Assembly (NCBI GenBank): GCA_018268995.1
Contig: JAFDVL010000005.1
Location: forward strand, 62,001 to 126,000
Source of the DNA: Acidobacteriota bacterium
GTDB lineage: Bacteria > Acidobacteriota > Blastocatellia > RBC074
DNA length: 64,000 bases
Direction of reading: 5' to 3'
The notes under the pieces are model-generated. The model did no database searches, was not told where the DNA came from, and was given only the letters and a program-made list of their open reading frames with translations. This document shows, one piece after another, positions 9,602 through 18,086 of this stretch (positions are counted from its first letter, which is position 1; each line of letters begins with the position of its first letter). The position numbers and the translations under genes were made by a program.

Positions 9602-11497
9602 TTATCGCGTTGCTTTGGGCACGTGTTTTGGTTTGTTTGACTTTAGGTACTCGTTACATAATGAAGCTTGAACCAATAGGAAGAGTTCTTTGTCTTTTAT
9701 CAGTTGAATCTCTTGAAAGGCTCTCTCAAAATCAGCTTTAGCCAGAGGTGCAAGGCTTTTTTTGAAGTCATGAAATTCTGGATACCAGTGGATTCTAAAA
9801 GGTTTGGGAGACGGATTAAGATCTGCCTTATTAGCAGCGCTGACAAGTTTGCCTAAGGCGATAAATCCTCGTTCCAGATCATCTGCTGCAAAAGTGTCTA
9901 TGTACTTAAGGACCCCGGCAACTTTGTCAGAGTTGTTATCATAGTTATCAAGCCAACCAAGTAACTCATCAAGCAGCAAAGAAACCGTCTCTTTTTTCCT
10001 GACGCTTTGAAAAGCACTGATGACACGAGCAAATGCAGTCACACGAACATTAGGCATGCCGATTCTCCTCGCCCAGCTTAAGGCAATGTCAGGATCGCCT
10101 TGATTCAGTGCTTTGTTACTGGCCCGAGATAGAATTACCGAAGTTTCTACGACCATTCTTTCTTTATTCTCTATTTTCTCCTCAAGAAAAAGCGCCTGGT
10201 CAATGTCACCTTGATTCTCTGCCTCGAAAGCGGCCCTTGAAAGTAACCCATCTCTGCGTACGCCAAAGGCAGATTCGGCCTCAGCAATCATTTTCTTCAA
10301 TGTATCTGCGGGGGACAGCTTATTCTCATCTCTGGTATTTTGCTCACGAGGCGGTTTGGAAAGTAATGAGGTCAGGCTATTGATCCGCATGTTAACCATC
10401 CAAACTTTGTCCGGTACAACATCACCAAATATTTTGAGCAGACTCCGCCAAATAATAATTTCTCTCTGTATCAGAGTGGGGGACGTATTACTATTTACTT
10501 GAGAGGATTCAAGCTGCTGAACAAGTAACGCCGTAGCAAATTCGATCAAGGCTCCAGCATCTTTAGCCCGTTGAGAATCAGCCAGATAGTTTCTTCCCCA
10601 AATCAGGTCTTCTTCGGTGGGAAGGATATAGGGAATTAATTTACCAAATTCCAATAAATTGTTGCTAGCTCTAGATGCTGAAAGAGCTTCATTAAAAATA
10701 GCGCTAGCTTCAGCAGGAGCAGACTTTCTGAGGGCTATCAGCGGTAAAGAAATAAAGTCGCTTAGCCCTGTTTTCATGGTTTCTTTGACGATACGTGCCG
10801 ACATTTCTGGATCGCTTTCAGCCAATGACCGCGCAGCATAAAGCATATCCATTTTCTTTTCTGCCTCTTTACCTGTGCTGGCTTTTTGCTCCTCCGACAA
10901 TAACGAATCGGCTAGAACCGGGTCGTGAGAACTAATAAGACTTAACAATTCTATCCTTAATCCCCTCTTCAATTGATTAAGCTCTCGCCCTTTGAAAGCC
11001 TGGGCTTTCTGATCCTCCTGTTCTGGCAATTTGATTAAAGAAATATTCCGATACTCTTCCGTCAGAATTTCCCTTGCGCGGACTTCTTGATCATTCCAGA
11101 TCGCGTCACCAACGAATGACCGGACTTTTATTTTGACAACTGGATGGGGAAATGCTTTGGTCTGTGCAAGCATTTCGTCTATGGCCTGAAGCACCCGCTC
11201 CCTTCTTTGCTTTTCGAGATTTTCAGCCTTGGTTATACGATCATCAGGCGTCTCAAAAGTTTCTGCATTGCCTTTTTGTTTTTGAGTGTAAGAGGTGGGA
11301 GAAATTGTTTTGCTTTGACTTTGAGCCGTAGTGTCTTGTTTCTTATTCTTCGTTTCTTTTGTCTCTGACTGGTTGGTTGTTTTGGCAGAATTATTCTGAG
11401 TTTGATTTATAACGAGAGTAGCTGAATAAACAGAAGAAATAGGCAAAACAATATAAACCGTCAATATAAATATCTTGAGCACGTAAACTTCTCTCAT
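9602..11497 (-). CDS. Secreted helical-repeat protein of unknown function
   Basis: 631 residues with a Sec signal peptide (MREVYVLKIFILTVYIVL...VYSA). A Gln/Asn/Thr/Ser/Lys-rich low-complexity linker (about 28-80) follows. The rest is predicted helical, with repeated short units such as ARIVKETMKTG, RASNKALNQGDPDIALSWARRI and AFEAENQGDIDQALFLEEKI, reminiscent of HEAT or TPR-like solenoids. No catalytic motif is seen. Base composition looks more AT-rich than in gyrA or ispA, and the gene belongs to a three-gene minus-strand block with a Cys-rich protein and a sigma factor. It is separated from them by a terminator-like hairpin, so it may have its own promoter. I do not recognise the family. 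Confidence 0.75.
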   Translation of the reverse strand: MREVYVLKIFILTVYIVLPISSVYSATLVINQTQNNSAKTTNQSETKETKNKKQDTTAQSQSKTISPTSYTQKQKGNAETFETPDDRITKAENLEKQRRERVLQAIDEMLAQTKAFPHPVVKIKVRSFVGDAIWNDQEVRAREILTEEYRNISLIKLPEQEDQKAQAFKGRELNQLKRGLRIELLSLISSHDPVLADSLLSEEQKASTGKEAEKKMDMLYAARSLAESDPEMSARIVKETMKTGLSDFISLPLIALRKSAPAEASAIFNEALSASRASNNLLEFGKLIPYILPTEEDLIWGRNYLADSQRAKDAGALIEFATALLVQQLESSQVNSNTSPTLIQREIIIWRSLLKIFGDVVPDKVWMVNMRINSLTSLLSKPPREQNTRDENKLSPADTLKKMIAEAESAFGVRRDGLLSRAAFEAENQGDIDQALFLEEKIENKERMVVETSVILSRASNKALNQGDPDIALSWARRIGMPNVRVTAFARVISAFQSVRKKETVSLLLDELLGWLDNYDNNSDKVAGVLKYIDTFAADDLERGFIALGKLVSAANKADLNPSPKPFRIHWYPEFHDFKKSLAPLAKADFERAFQEIQLIKDKELFLLVQASLCNEYLKSNKPKHVPKATR

Positions 11498-11548
11498 ATT
11501 TCTCTCATAGGATAGTTAAGGTAAAGGCTTATGTGACTAAAAATCTAA

Positions 11549-11587
11549 TAACATCAGGACCAGCAATTAGTTCTGGCCCTGATGTTA
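11549..11587 (-). terminator. Rho-independent terminator after the Cys-rich gene
   Basis: The arms 11549-11563 and 11573-11587 form a 15-bp inverted repeat with one mismatch and a 9-base loop. Read on the minus strand it is followed by TTAGATTTTTAG, a U-rich tail. It lies 61 bp downstream of the stop of the Cys-rich protein gene and would end the sigma-factor/Cys-rich transcript before the 631-residue gene. Confidence 0.75.
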
Positions 11588-11648
11588 AAATCCCCCGGTT
11601 TCACATTTACAGAACCGTTTCTAAATGCGAGAGGGTCACTATAGTGTA

Positions 11649-12092
11649 TTAAGGACATTGACCACATCCTATATTTGGGTGGGCATAGCAATCAGGGCCA
11701 TTCCCACCACAAACACCATGAGTGTAATGATTTTGTGGTGGGTTGGGACTGAGAACATTACAATTTGAAGCCAGACAACAGGCACAACCACTACCTACGC
11801 AGCATTTTATGGCCTGATGGTCGGGCTCAAAATCAAACTGTAGAAAAGAAGATTTTGGATAGACCTTCAAGGAAGCTTTTAAAAGCTGAGCCTCCAAGGA
11901 AACTTCGGAGTATTCGCTAACGGATAGATCCACCGATGCGAAATCGGCGGATGTGGTAGAGGGCATACTGATTTCATCATGAATGGCGCTCTTATCATTT
12001 CTTCCATGCATCCCATGTGCATATCCAGTTAATGAGAAGATAAACATCATAGCGGAAGTCGCTAAAAAGAAATTTTTCAGGTTCGGTTTCAT
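11649..12092 (-). CDS. Small secreted protein with Cys-rich C-terminus
   Basis: 147 residues. The N-terminus is a Sec signal peptide (MKPNLKNFFLATSAMMFIFSLTGYAHG). The middle (about 30-90) is acidic and Ser/Thr-rich. The last 55 residues hold all ten cysteines: KCCVGSGCACC, SNCN, GVCGGNGPDC and GCGQCP, with several His, Gly and Asn. This could be a disulfide-rich or metal-binding secreted domain; it also superficially resembles ribosomal-peptide precursors with a leader and Cys-rich core, but no modification enzyme is adjacent. AAGGAG lies 7 nt before the ATG. It stands between a sigma factor (upstream, same strand) and a terminator hairpin, so it is a plausible member of that sigma factor's regulon. 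The family is unknown. Confidence 0.75.
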   Translation of the reverse strand: MKPNLKNFFLATSAMMFIFSLTGYAHGMHGRNDKSAIHDEISMPSTTSADFASVDLSVSEYSEVSLEAQLLKASLKVYPKSSFLQFDFEPDHQAIKCCVGSGCACCLASNCNVLSPNPPQNHYTHGVCGGNGPDCYAHPNIGCGQCP

Positions 12093-12248
12093 GTTTGGCT
12101 CCTTATTGGAAAAACCGCTCTTAAGCTAGCTGATTGTTACAATGTAATTGCCCCTGTATGCGCTGAGATTTCAGAGGCACGACCATATAGACAGCTTCCA
12201 AAGTAAAATGTCTCCCTCTTCTAAGCTATTTCTTTGAAATTTTCCAAT

Positions 12249-12794
12249 CTACCCCCCCCCTTCGATTAGGTGCCGGAGTTTATTGACTAGCTTATTTTTG
12301 CGTTTGCGAACTTGCCCAAGCTGGATGCCCATTTGTTTAGAAATTTCCTCCGCTTGCAACTCTTGCCGGAAAAGCAGGTCATACAATTCCCGGTCTCTGA
12401 CGGTCAGTGATTGTAGCGCCCAAGCCAAAACTTCTTCGCGCTCGTGCTGTAGCAACTCTTTCTCCTGTGGGGGCGGCACTTGAAAATCATCTGCTCGTTT
12501 CTCTTCTAAGCGTTCAGCAGGCTTTTGTCTTTTCACATAATTGACCACATGATTTTTGGCAATTTGGCCCAGCCACGTTTCCTGCAAAGATCGGTTCTCG
12601 AATGACTTCAACCGACGGTAATCATCTTCAATCAATCGCAGAGTTATTTCTTCGCAGAAATCTTTAATCAATGTGTTATCTGCTTGGAAGAGGTATTTCC
12701 GACAAGCAATACACACAGCTTTATGCAAAGGTGGCTGAATAGCTTTGATCAATTCCTTAATGTCACTCTTTTGGGCACAGAGAGTTTTTTTCAT
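12249..12794 (-). CDS. Sigma-70 family (ECF-like) RNA polymerase sigma factor
   Basis: 181 residues. The start at 12794 has GGAGG 5 nt upstream; an in-frame start at 12818 has none. Region 2 is at about 15-85 (FCEEITLRLIEDDYRRLKSF ... TWLGQIAKNHVVNYVKRQ). Region 4 is at about 120-175 (SLTVRDRELYDLLFRQELQAEEISKQMGIQLGQVRKRKNKL), a helix-turn-helix that would read the -35 box. It directs RNA polymerase to a small regulon. Four N-terminal cysteines (C6, C28, C31, C47, including CIAC) are unusual for a sigma factor and could sense redox or bind metal (inference). No anti-sigma gene is adjacent. The gene ends in nine consecutive G on its sense strand immediately before TAG, encoding a terminal GGG. 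Confidence 0.88.
   Translation of the reverse strand: MKKTLCAQKSDIKELIKAIQPPLHKAVCIACRKYLFQADNTLIKDFCEEITLRLIEDDYRRLKSFENRSLQETWLGQIAKNHVVNYVKRQKPAERLEEKRADDFQVPPPQEKELLQHEREEVLAWALQSLTVRDRELYDLLFRQELQAEEISKQMGIQLGQVRKRKNKLVNKLRHLIEGGG
12252..12260 (-). repeat. G9 homopolymer at the 3' end of the sigma factor gene
   Basis: On the minus strand, nine G form the last three codons directly before the TAG stop (12249-12251). Gain of one G would read on as VDWKISKK then stop; loss of one would give a slightly different tail of about ten residues. Such runs are prone to slippage. Confidence 0.8.
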
Positions 12795-12994
12795 CTGGTC
12801 CTCCAAAAGGTGGCCCACAAGTTGGCTACCATTTTTTAATCAGAGATGGCAAAAACGAAGGGAAATATTTCATAATTGTGGCTTTGTGCTATACAGATGT
12901 AAAAAGTAGTCTCAGGTGAAATAAAAAACGGTGCGCAGTAGGATTTTTCCTCCATAAGGCTGAGATAAGAGAAATTAGTTGTGAAGATTTTTGC

Positions 12995-14257
12995 CTAAAT
13001 TCGTTTCGCTGCGACCAGACGTGCGGCCTGTTTGCGCAAGACATCCGGGACGTTGCGATTGCTGGTCAACGCCTTGAGGTCTTTCGGGAAGAGGCGATTG
13101 AGAAGTGGCAAACCCGTTGCGACAGGCGTACGTGCATTTCTCACCAGATTGTGAACAATCGGATAATTCCGAATCCATTGACGATTCAATGCAATCAAGC
13201 GTAACGCTTCTTCTGGCAACGTCTTCATCGCAGAAATCGCTTCAACTTCGGATTCCGTGATCCTTGGATTGCCAAGCACGCCGAGAATGACAGATTTACT
13301 GGAATCGCGGCGGAGAATGTTGCGGGCTTCTCGGTTGCCCTTCAGTGCAAGCTGGACGCGCGCTTTGGCAGTCATCCGTGCGATCTTTTGCATGATCGTC
13401 AATCGCTCGACGGTCGCTTCCTCACCATCGGCCTTCATCTGGTTCAGGATTTCGCTGACAACTTGTTGCGTCTCTGCGTCTACTTGCGCATCTGCCGCAG
13501 AATTTTCTCCGACGACCGGCGGCGGTTCAGGCACAGGGGTCTCATGAACGCGCTGCACTTCATCACGAATTGCCTTCAGAAATTCCGGCCCAATTTTTGG
13601 ATCATCGTCCGAGGCAAGCGCAGTTTCCAGTTTCAGGTCTTCTGCTGGAATATCCTCATCAATTAAGTCAACTAACGCCTCTTCCACGTAGCGCAAACCC
13701 AGTGCGGCAGAGGCAGCCGCAGCGCGTGCGCGCCGTTCCTCTTCAATGCGCTTTGCGCCTAATTCTTTCTCAAAAAATTCAATGCGAACTTCTGTGGCCC
13801 GACGGACGGCTTCAGGCGTGCTGGCACGATTCTCAATCAAGGCGCTGATGATGTCAGGATAACGAATCATGCGCTCCTGATTGATGGCGATCAGTTCCAG
13901 TACAGAAGTATCTTTACTCCATCGCGCTAAATCCTGTATGCCTTGATCTGGTGTTGTATCATTCAAGATGATCGCCTCATACACCCCAGACTTGCCCCCA
14001 CGCCAGGAACAAAGATATTGCAACACATCGCGCGGTGTATCTTTCAACGAGACGACTTGTTTCATGCGCTCGGAATCAAATTCATTCAGCGATTTAGCAG
14101 CGGTGGAGCGAAGCTCTTCGTTTTCATCCTGATTGAGAACAACAAGAACTTCCAGCAGGTCTTCTGGTGGCAAGGGTAAGGCCGCACGCGCAGCCGCCAT
14201 TTTTGCAGGTGCTGGCGCATTTCCACTACGAATGGCTGTAACTACTGGACTTGGCAT
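12995..14257 (-). CDS. Helical-repeat (HEAT/DUF2336-like) cytoplasmic protein
   Basis: 420 residues, no signal peptide. The protein is almost all helical. It contains HEAT-like units at both ends: LLEVLVVLNQDENEELRSTAAKSL (about 34-57), then VLELIAINQERMIRYPDIISALIENRASTPEAV (about 118-150), which is echoed by ALRLIALNRQWIRNYPIVHNLVRNARTPVATGL near the C-terminus. A Pro/Glu-rich linker lies at about 235-265 and a coiled segment (EKELGAKRIEEERRARAAAA) at about 165-185. This suggests a protein-interaction scaffold. The 5' neighbour is a GNAT gene (61 bp away) and the 3' neighbour is the sigma factor block. The exact family is not certain. Confidence 0.7.
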   Translation of the reverse strand: MPSPVVTAIRSGNAPAPAKMAAARAALPLPPEDLLEVLVVLNQDENEELRSTAAKSLNEFDSERMKQVVSLKDTPRDVLQYLCSWRGGKSGVYEAIILNDTTPDQGIQDLARWSKDTSVLELIAINQERMIRYPDIISALIENRASTPEAVRRATEVRIEFFEKELGAKRIEEERRARAAAASAALGLRYVEEALVDLIDEDIPAEDLKLETALASDDDPKIGPEFLKAIRDEVQRVHETPVPEPPPVVGENSAADAQVDAETQQVVSEILNQMKADGEEATVERLTIMQKIARMTAKARVQLALKGNREARNILRRDSSKSVILGVLGNPRITESEVEAISAMKTLPEEALRLIALNRQWIRNYPIVHNLVRNARTPVATGLPLLNRLFPKDLKALTSNRNVPDVLRKQAARLVAAKRI

Positions 14258-14317
14258 AAAATTCCATTCAATCGGGGAAAATGATTCTGGCGGGAGAGCG
14301 AAGAAACAGCGTTAGTC

Positions 14318-15094
14318 TTATAATTGTTCCTGATCTTCGTAAAATAAATATTGGCTTGGTTGCTCCGCAGTGCCACGAACAAATCCCGCGCAATATAATC
14401 CAGCCGCAAGATGCTGCTCAAAGGCGTTGCGGATTTTCAACTGCCAGGCACAAGCTTCTTCTAAATTGCGTTCTTTTATTTGCTCAATATCAAAGGGAAC
14501 CTCGACAGTAGCTATCGGGTTGGGAGGATTTTCAATTTTTCCTGATGTAGCAATCGCATTTACGCGCGGAGAGCTCACCCACCATTCCACCAACAGCCGA
14601 TCTGTATCCAATCCGCGATGCAAGGTGCTGGTGCTATAGCGTCCGTAGTAATTCACTTTGTATGTACGCACTACCCCACCCAGCTTGATAATGTTCAGAT
14701 GTGCGTTACGCGATTGCAGCGGATCGAACGTCCAAACCATCAACGGTATTCCCCGCTCCACGGCACGTTGTCGTTGCGCAAGTTTAAGAGCCATTCCAAT
14801 ACCGGAATTGTGTAACTCAGGCGCAACAGCCAACATTTGCGAGTAGTAAAATGCCTGCCGTTGATCGTCAAATGCGGCTAAAGCATGGGCAAACCCAAGC
14901 AGACGACCATCGTTTTCGGCGAACGCTCCCAGCGTAAAACCACCATTATTTCGCGTTATCACGAAAGACCGGAGTGGAGTAATATCCAAATCCGAAAATT
15001 GCCAAACCTCCCGTTGCATTTCAATACAGGCAATGAAATTCTCAAAGCTCACACAATCACGAATCCTGTAAGTTGGGAAGAAATTAGCAGTCAT
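14318..15094 (-). CDS. GNAT superfamily acetyltransferase (COG3375-like)
   Basis: About 258 residues. The acetyl-CoA-binding core is QMLAVAPELHNSGIGMALKLAQRQRAVERGI, with the (Q/R)xxGxG/A-like loop represented by HNSGIG. The downstream block VWTFDPLQSRNAHLNIIKLGGVVRTYKVNYYG is characteristic of the large GNAT family often annotated as predicted GNAT acetyltransferase COG3375; its substrate is not known. The ATG at 15094 was chosen; a GTG at 15124 would add ten residues, and neither has a good Shine-Dalgarno sequence. It precedes the helical-repeat gene on the same strand and may be co-transcribed with it. Confidence 0.8.
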   Translation of the reverse strand: MTANFFPTYRIRDCVSFENFIACIEMQREVWQFSDLDITPLRSFVITRNNGGFTLGAFAENDGRLLGFAHALAAFDDQRQAFYYSQMLAVAPELHNSGIGMALKLAQRQRAVERGIPLMVWTFDPLQSRNAHLNIIKLGGVVRTYKVNYYGRYSTSTLHRGLDTDRLLVEWWVSSPRVNAIATSGKIENPPNPIATVEVPFDIEQIKERNLEEACAWQLKIRNAFEQHLAAGLYCAGFVRGTAEQPSQYLFYEDQEQL

Positions 15095-15317
15095 ATTTTT
15101 GTAACCAGACAAATCGAATATCACAGCAGGACTGAGTTTAAGTCAAGTGTTAAATCCTGACCAAAATTCTTATTGTTTCTATTAGGATCAAAGTGTATAT
15201 TTTTCAGGCCTCGTTAGTTCTCAGGCCCCCTCCTTGAGCAACAACCCTACCGAACCACCTACCGGCAATGGTTCTTTCAAGACATACCCGTTATTAGCCC
15301 CTTGATAGGACTCACCT

Positions 15318-15527
15318 ATGAACGAATATTTTCGTGCGGAAATAAATGGCGATGCCCAAAATTGTGCAAAGCTCATCACTGAATTACGAAATAGCAACTG
15401 GAATTTGTCCGTTGATAAAGAAGGCTATTTAATTGTTTCTGAATTGGAATGGGACAGGCTGGAGCGGTTAGCCAAAGCCTATTCCTGTGAACTCGAAGCC
15501 TTGGGACAGATTCAACAGGCTGCTTAG
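15318..15527 (+). CDS. Small hypothetical protein
   Basis: 69 residues, acidic and soluble: a short alpha/beta pattern (CAKLITELRNSNWNLSVDKEGYLIVSELEWDRLERLAKAYSCEL) with no known motif. The ATG is preceded by a weak AGGA. It is isolated on the plus strand between the GNAT gene and rnc, converging with rnc at 9 bp. The composition is protein-like and there is no longer competing frame, but support is limited. Confidence 0.42.
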   Translation: MNEYFRAEINGDAQNCAKLITELRNSNWNLSVDKEGYLIVSELEWDRLERLAKAYSCELEALGQIQQAA

Positions 15528-15536
15528 AACCACCTG

Positions 15537-16340
15537 TCAATCTGCGGCTTTAAGGGTTTCCACTTCTTCTGGCAAACAGGCCAAGGCGGCGCGCGCCGCA
15601 TCCTGATGAGCACTTTTAATCGTGGTTCCCTGCCCGGTTGACAGTCGCTTTCCATTCACGCGCAATTCGACTTGAAAGATGCGGCGATGGTCTGGACCTT
15701 GTTTCTCAATGATGGCGTACTTCGGTGTTGGAAGGCCGTGGGATTGTAAACTTTCCTGCAAAGCAGTTTTATAGTCTGTGGCCGTTAAATCATGGGGATT
15801 CATCTCAGCAAATGTGGTCTGGAATTCACGCTTGACAAATTCGCGTGCAGATTCAATGCCACCATCCAGATAAACCGCTGCGATTAGCGCTTCATACGCA
15901 TCCACTAACAAATGAGACTTATGACGACCTCCTGTTTTTTCTTCGCCACGATTGAGCAGGAGGAAGTCACCCAGTTTCAGTCGGACGGCATGTGTTTGCA
16001 GATTTGCCGCGCTAACGACAAATGCACGAAGCTTAGAGAGCGTCCCTTCCTTTTGTGTTGGGTATAGCTCAAGCAACCAGGCACTGACGAGAAACTCCAG
16101 TACGGCATCGCCTAAAAATTCCAGCGCCTCATTATGTACCGGGCGTGGTTCCGGCTGTTCGTTAGCAAATGACCGATGGGTAAGCGCACGTCGTAAGAAG
16201 TTCAAATCACGAAACTCATAATCGATTATCTGCTGTAGGCGCACCAAGCCTAGCTCAAACGAGCGATTTGCCTCAGACCGAGATTCTTCCTGAGTTGTAG
16301 ACACAACATTTTGCTCAGGTTGTTTCGAGTCATTCGCCAT
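15537..16340 (-). CDS. rnc: Ribonuclease III
   Basis: 267 residues. RNase III cuts double-stranded RNA in rRNA and mRNA processing. The signature is [14 protein letters not shown] (70-83), with acidic residues E71, E74 and D78; E98 lies in the [10 protein letters not shown] motif and D147/E150 in [14 protein letters not shown], matching the catalytic set of the family. A double-stranded RNA-binding domain follows (about 190-260: [35 protein letters not shown] ... [12 protein letters not shown]). About 30 extra residues precede the domain, rich in Gln and Ser, so the true start may lie slightly downstream, though no better one is visible. It is followed (convergent) by a small plus-strand gene and lies 100 bp after the 17637 gene. 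Confidence 0.96.
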   Translation of the reverse strand: MANDSKQPEQNVVSTTQEESRSEANRSFELGLVRLQQIIDYEFRDLNFLRRALTHRSFANEQPEPRPVHNEALEFLGDAVLEFLVSAWLLELYPTQKEGTLSKLRAFVVSAANLQTHAVRLKLGDFLLLNRGEEKTGGRHKSHLLVDAYEALIAAVYLDGGIESAREFVKREFQTTFAEMNPHDLTATDYKTALQESLQSHGLPTPKYAIIEKQGPDHRRIFQVELRVNGKRLSTGQGTTIKSAHQDAARAALACLPEEVETLKAAD

Positions 16341-16440
16341 AGTGGTTCAACCTATCTGCTTCAAAACAAAAGCCAGCGCCCTGAGATAGGGTGCTGGCTT
16401 TCGCCCAAAACTTCAGTTTGTGACGAATCGTAATCGTTCA

Positions 16441-17637
16441 CTACTTACGCTTCTTGGCAGCGGGGGCAGCTTTCTTCGTTGGAGCAGTGGTCTTCGCTCC
16501 AACAGCCTTGGTGTCACCTCCACTGGATGGCCCGGCGGTTCCGCCAGCAGCGCCTGAGGCAACGGCTTTGGCACCTTTGCCCGTTGGCGGAGCAACAGGA
16601 GGAGGAGCAGTGGAACTAGATTCTTCTGTTTTGATCTTTGCGTCAGCCGCGCTTACGTCAGCCTTGAATGCCTTATACAAATCGTCCGGGTTTCCATCTT
16701 TGTTAAGGAATTTGACGAATGCCTCGCATTGCGATTTTGCATCATCGTAGATCGCCTTGTAAGGAGCCTGGCCTTCAGTCAAAGCAACTACGCGAGCATA
16801 GTCATTGGCCATTTTTTCAACCACAGGATAGATTTGCTCTAACAAACCTTTGCCTTTGTCTCCACGTTTGTCATCATCAGACAAGGCATTATATTCGGCA
16901 TTCAGCTTGGTATAAATTGCGGTTGTCGCTTCGGCGCGCAGCAAATAGGTATTGGGGTCCTTCACCGCTGGACCTTCTTTGATGGCGGCAGCATTGGTCA
17001 GAAACTTCACAGCACCTTCATTATCAGGAGGAGTTTGACGGAGCTTATAAAGTCCCTGGTACTGGGTCAGACGTCCGATATTTTCCTTGCGGAAATTATT
17101 CCAGTCTTCCGGCTTCCAGCCTTCCGGCGGCGCAGTTGCTGCGAGCAGTTGAAGCGCCTTGTCGGTATAACTTTCGCCGCGCGCGGTATCTTTATAAAAG
17201 CTTGCCAGCACGCCATAGCCAGTACCTAAAGAAATTCTGGTGGTGTAATAGACATCCGGCTTGGGCGATTTATTGATCCACGCATCACAAGAGGCGATGA
17301 AGTTTGTCAGGTTAGCTTCATTCGGGCTTCCGAAAAATGTTTTGTCAGCCTCTTGGCATTTGGCATAAACCTTTCTCAGCTCGTAGCCTGCAATAAAAGC
17401 CTTTGGCCCCTTTTTCCAATATTCGTCTTCACTGGCAAATTTTTCCAAAAAAGCCTTGGCTTTCTCGTACTTTTTATCCTGGTCTCTTTCATTGTAATAC
17501 TCTGTATAAGCAGCGAGACCAGCTTCTGAAATAGGCGGTTGCTGATAAACGGCAGCGCTGTGATAAGCAAGCGTCGGCGTAGACATCATCACGAAACTGA
17601 TGGTTAACGCCAGGGCAAGTATTCCAAACTTCTTCAT
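16441..17637 (-). CDS. Secreted protein with TPR-like body and Ala/Pro/Lys tail
   Basis: About 398 residues. The signal peptide MKKFGILALALTISFVMMSTPTLA starts at 17637; an upstream ATG at 17661 has no ribosome site of its own, while GGAGG lies 12 nt before 17637. The body (about 40-320) is helical, with units such as YEKAKAFLEKFASEDEYWKKGPKAFIAGYELRKVY resembling degenerate TPRs. The tail (about 320-398) is low-complexity Ala/Pro/Gly/Thr and ends PAAKKRK. No enzyme motif is seen. It may be a periplasmic scaffold; I do not recognise the family. It precedes rnc on the same strand but with 100 bp between. Confidence 0.72.
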   Translation of the reverse strand: MKKFGILALALTISFVMMSTPTLAYHSAAVYQQPPISEAGLAAYTEYYNERDQDKKYEKAKAFLEKFASEDEYWKKGPKAFIAGYELRKVYAKCQEADKTFFGSPNEANLTNFIASCDAWINKSPKPDVYYTTRISLGTGYGVLASFYKDTARGESYTDKALQLLAATAPPEGWKPEDWNNFRKENIGRLTQYQGLYKLRQTPPDNEGAVKFLTNAAAIKEGPAVKDPNTYLLRAEATTAIYTKLNAEYNALSDDDKRGDKGKGLLEQIYPVVEKMANDYARVVALTEGQAPYKAIYDDAKSQCEAFVKFLNKDGNPDDLYKAFKADVSAADAKIKTEESSSTAPPPVAPPTGKGAKAVASGAAGGTAGPSSGGDTKAVGAKTTAPTKKAAPAAKKRK

Positions 17638-18086
17638 AGCTAATTTGATCCTCCGAGTCATTTCTAATAAGCGAGATGATTGATCTACAAGGTGTCAGCA
17701 CTGATCTAGTGCAACTAAAACAGCCTGCCGATTCTGTTTGCTAATTTAACCGACACCAGCAAAGAACGAATCGCTGACCTTTACTTTTAGTCAGCGATAA
17801 AACCTGATGGCATTGTACGCCCACGATCATTGCGGATTCAACTCAACACCCCCACGCGCTTCAATTCACTTCTAACAATCTCTGCAAGGAGTGAAAACAT
17901 ATTTTTAGGGGCGTGGGGTAAAAGAGGAATGACCGTGAACCCAGATCTGCATTATAAATCGCTGTCTGCTACGAAACAGATAATGCACTTTTCCAAGAAC
18001 TTGTCAGATGCTAGCGTATTGTGCATGATTCACCTGCTTTGTCAATCACCGTAAATTTCCATCTTTGAGACGAAACCAAAGGAAAC
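17638..18086. other. 449-bp divergent intergenic region with dyads
   Basis: This region separates the minus-strand secreted protein from the plus-strand M20 peptidase and must carry both promoters. A perfect 9-bp inverted repeat (ATCGCTGAC at 17770-17778 and GTCAGCGAT at 17790-17798, 11-base loop) is an operator or hairpin candidate. A second pair, CCCCACGC at 17850-17857 and GCGTGGGG at 17911-17918, is more widely spaced. A 74-codon frame in it has no family resemblance. Confidence 0.4.

Noticed and set aside
11649..12092. Ribosomal peptide precursor
   Set aside because: Cys-rich core and leader-like start are suggestive, but no modification enzyme, peptidase or transporter is adjacent, so only a Cys-rich secreted protein is claimed.
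17830..18054. 74-residue plus-strand frame in the 449-bp gap
   Set aside because: No ribosome site, no family pattern, and it spans the dyad with CCCCACGC; more likely regulatory DNA.
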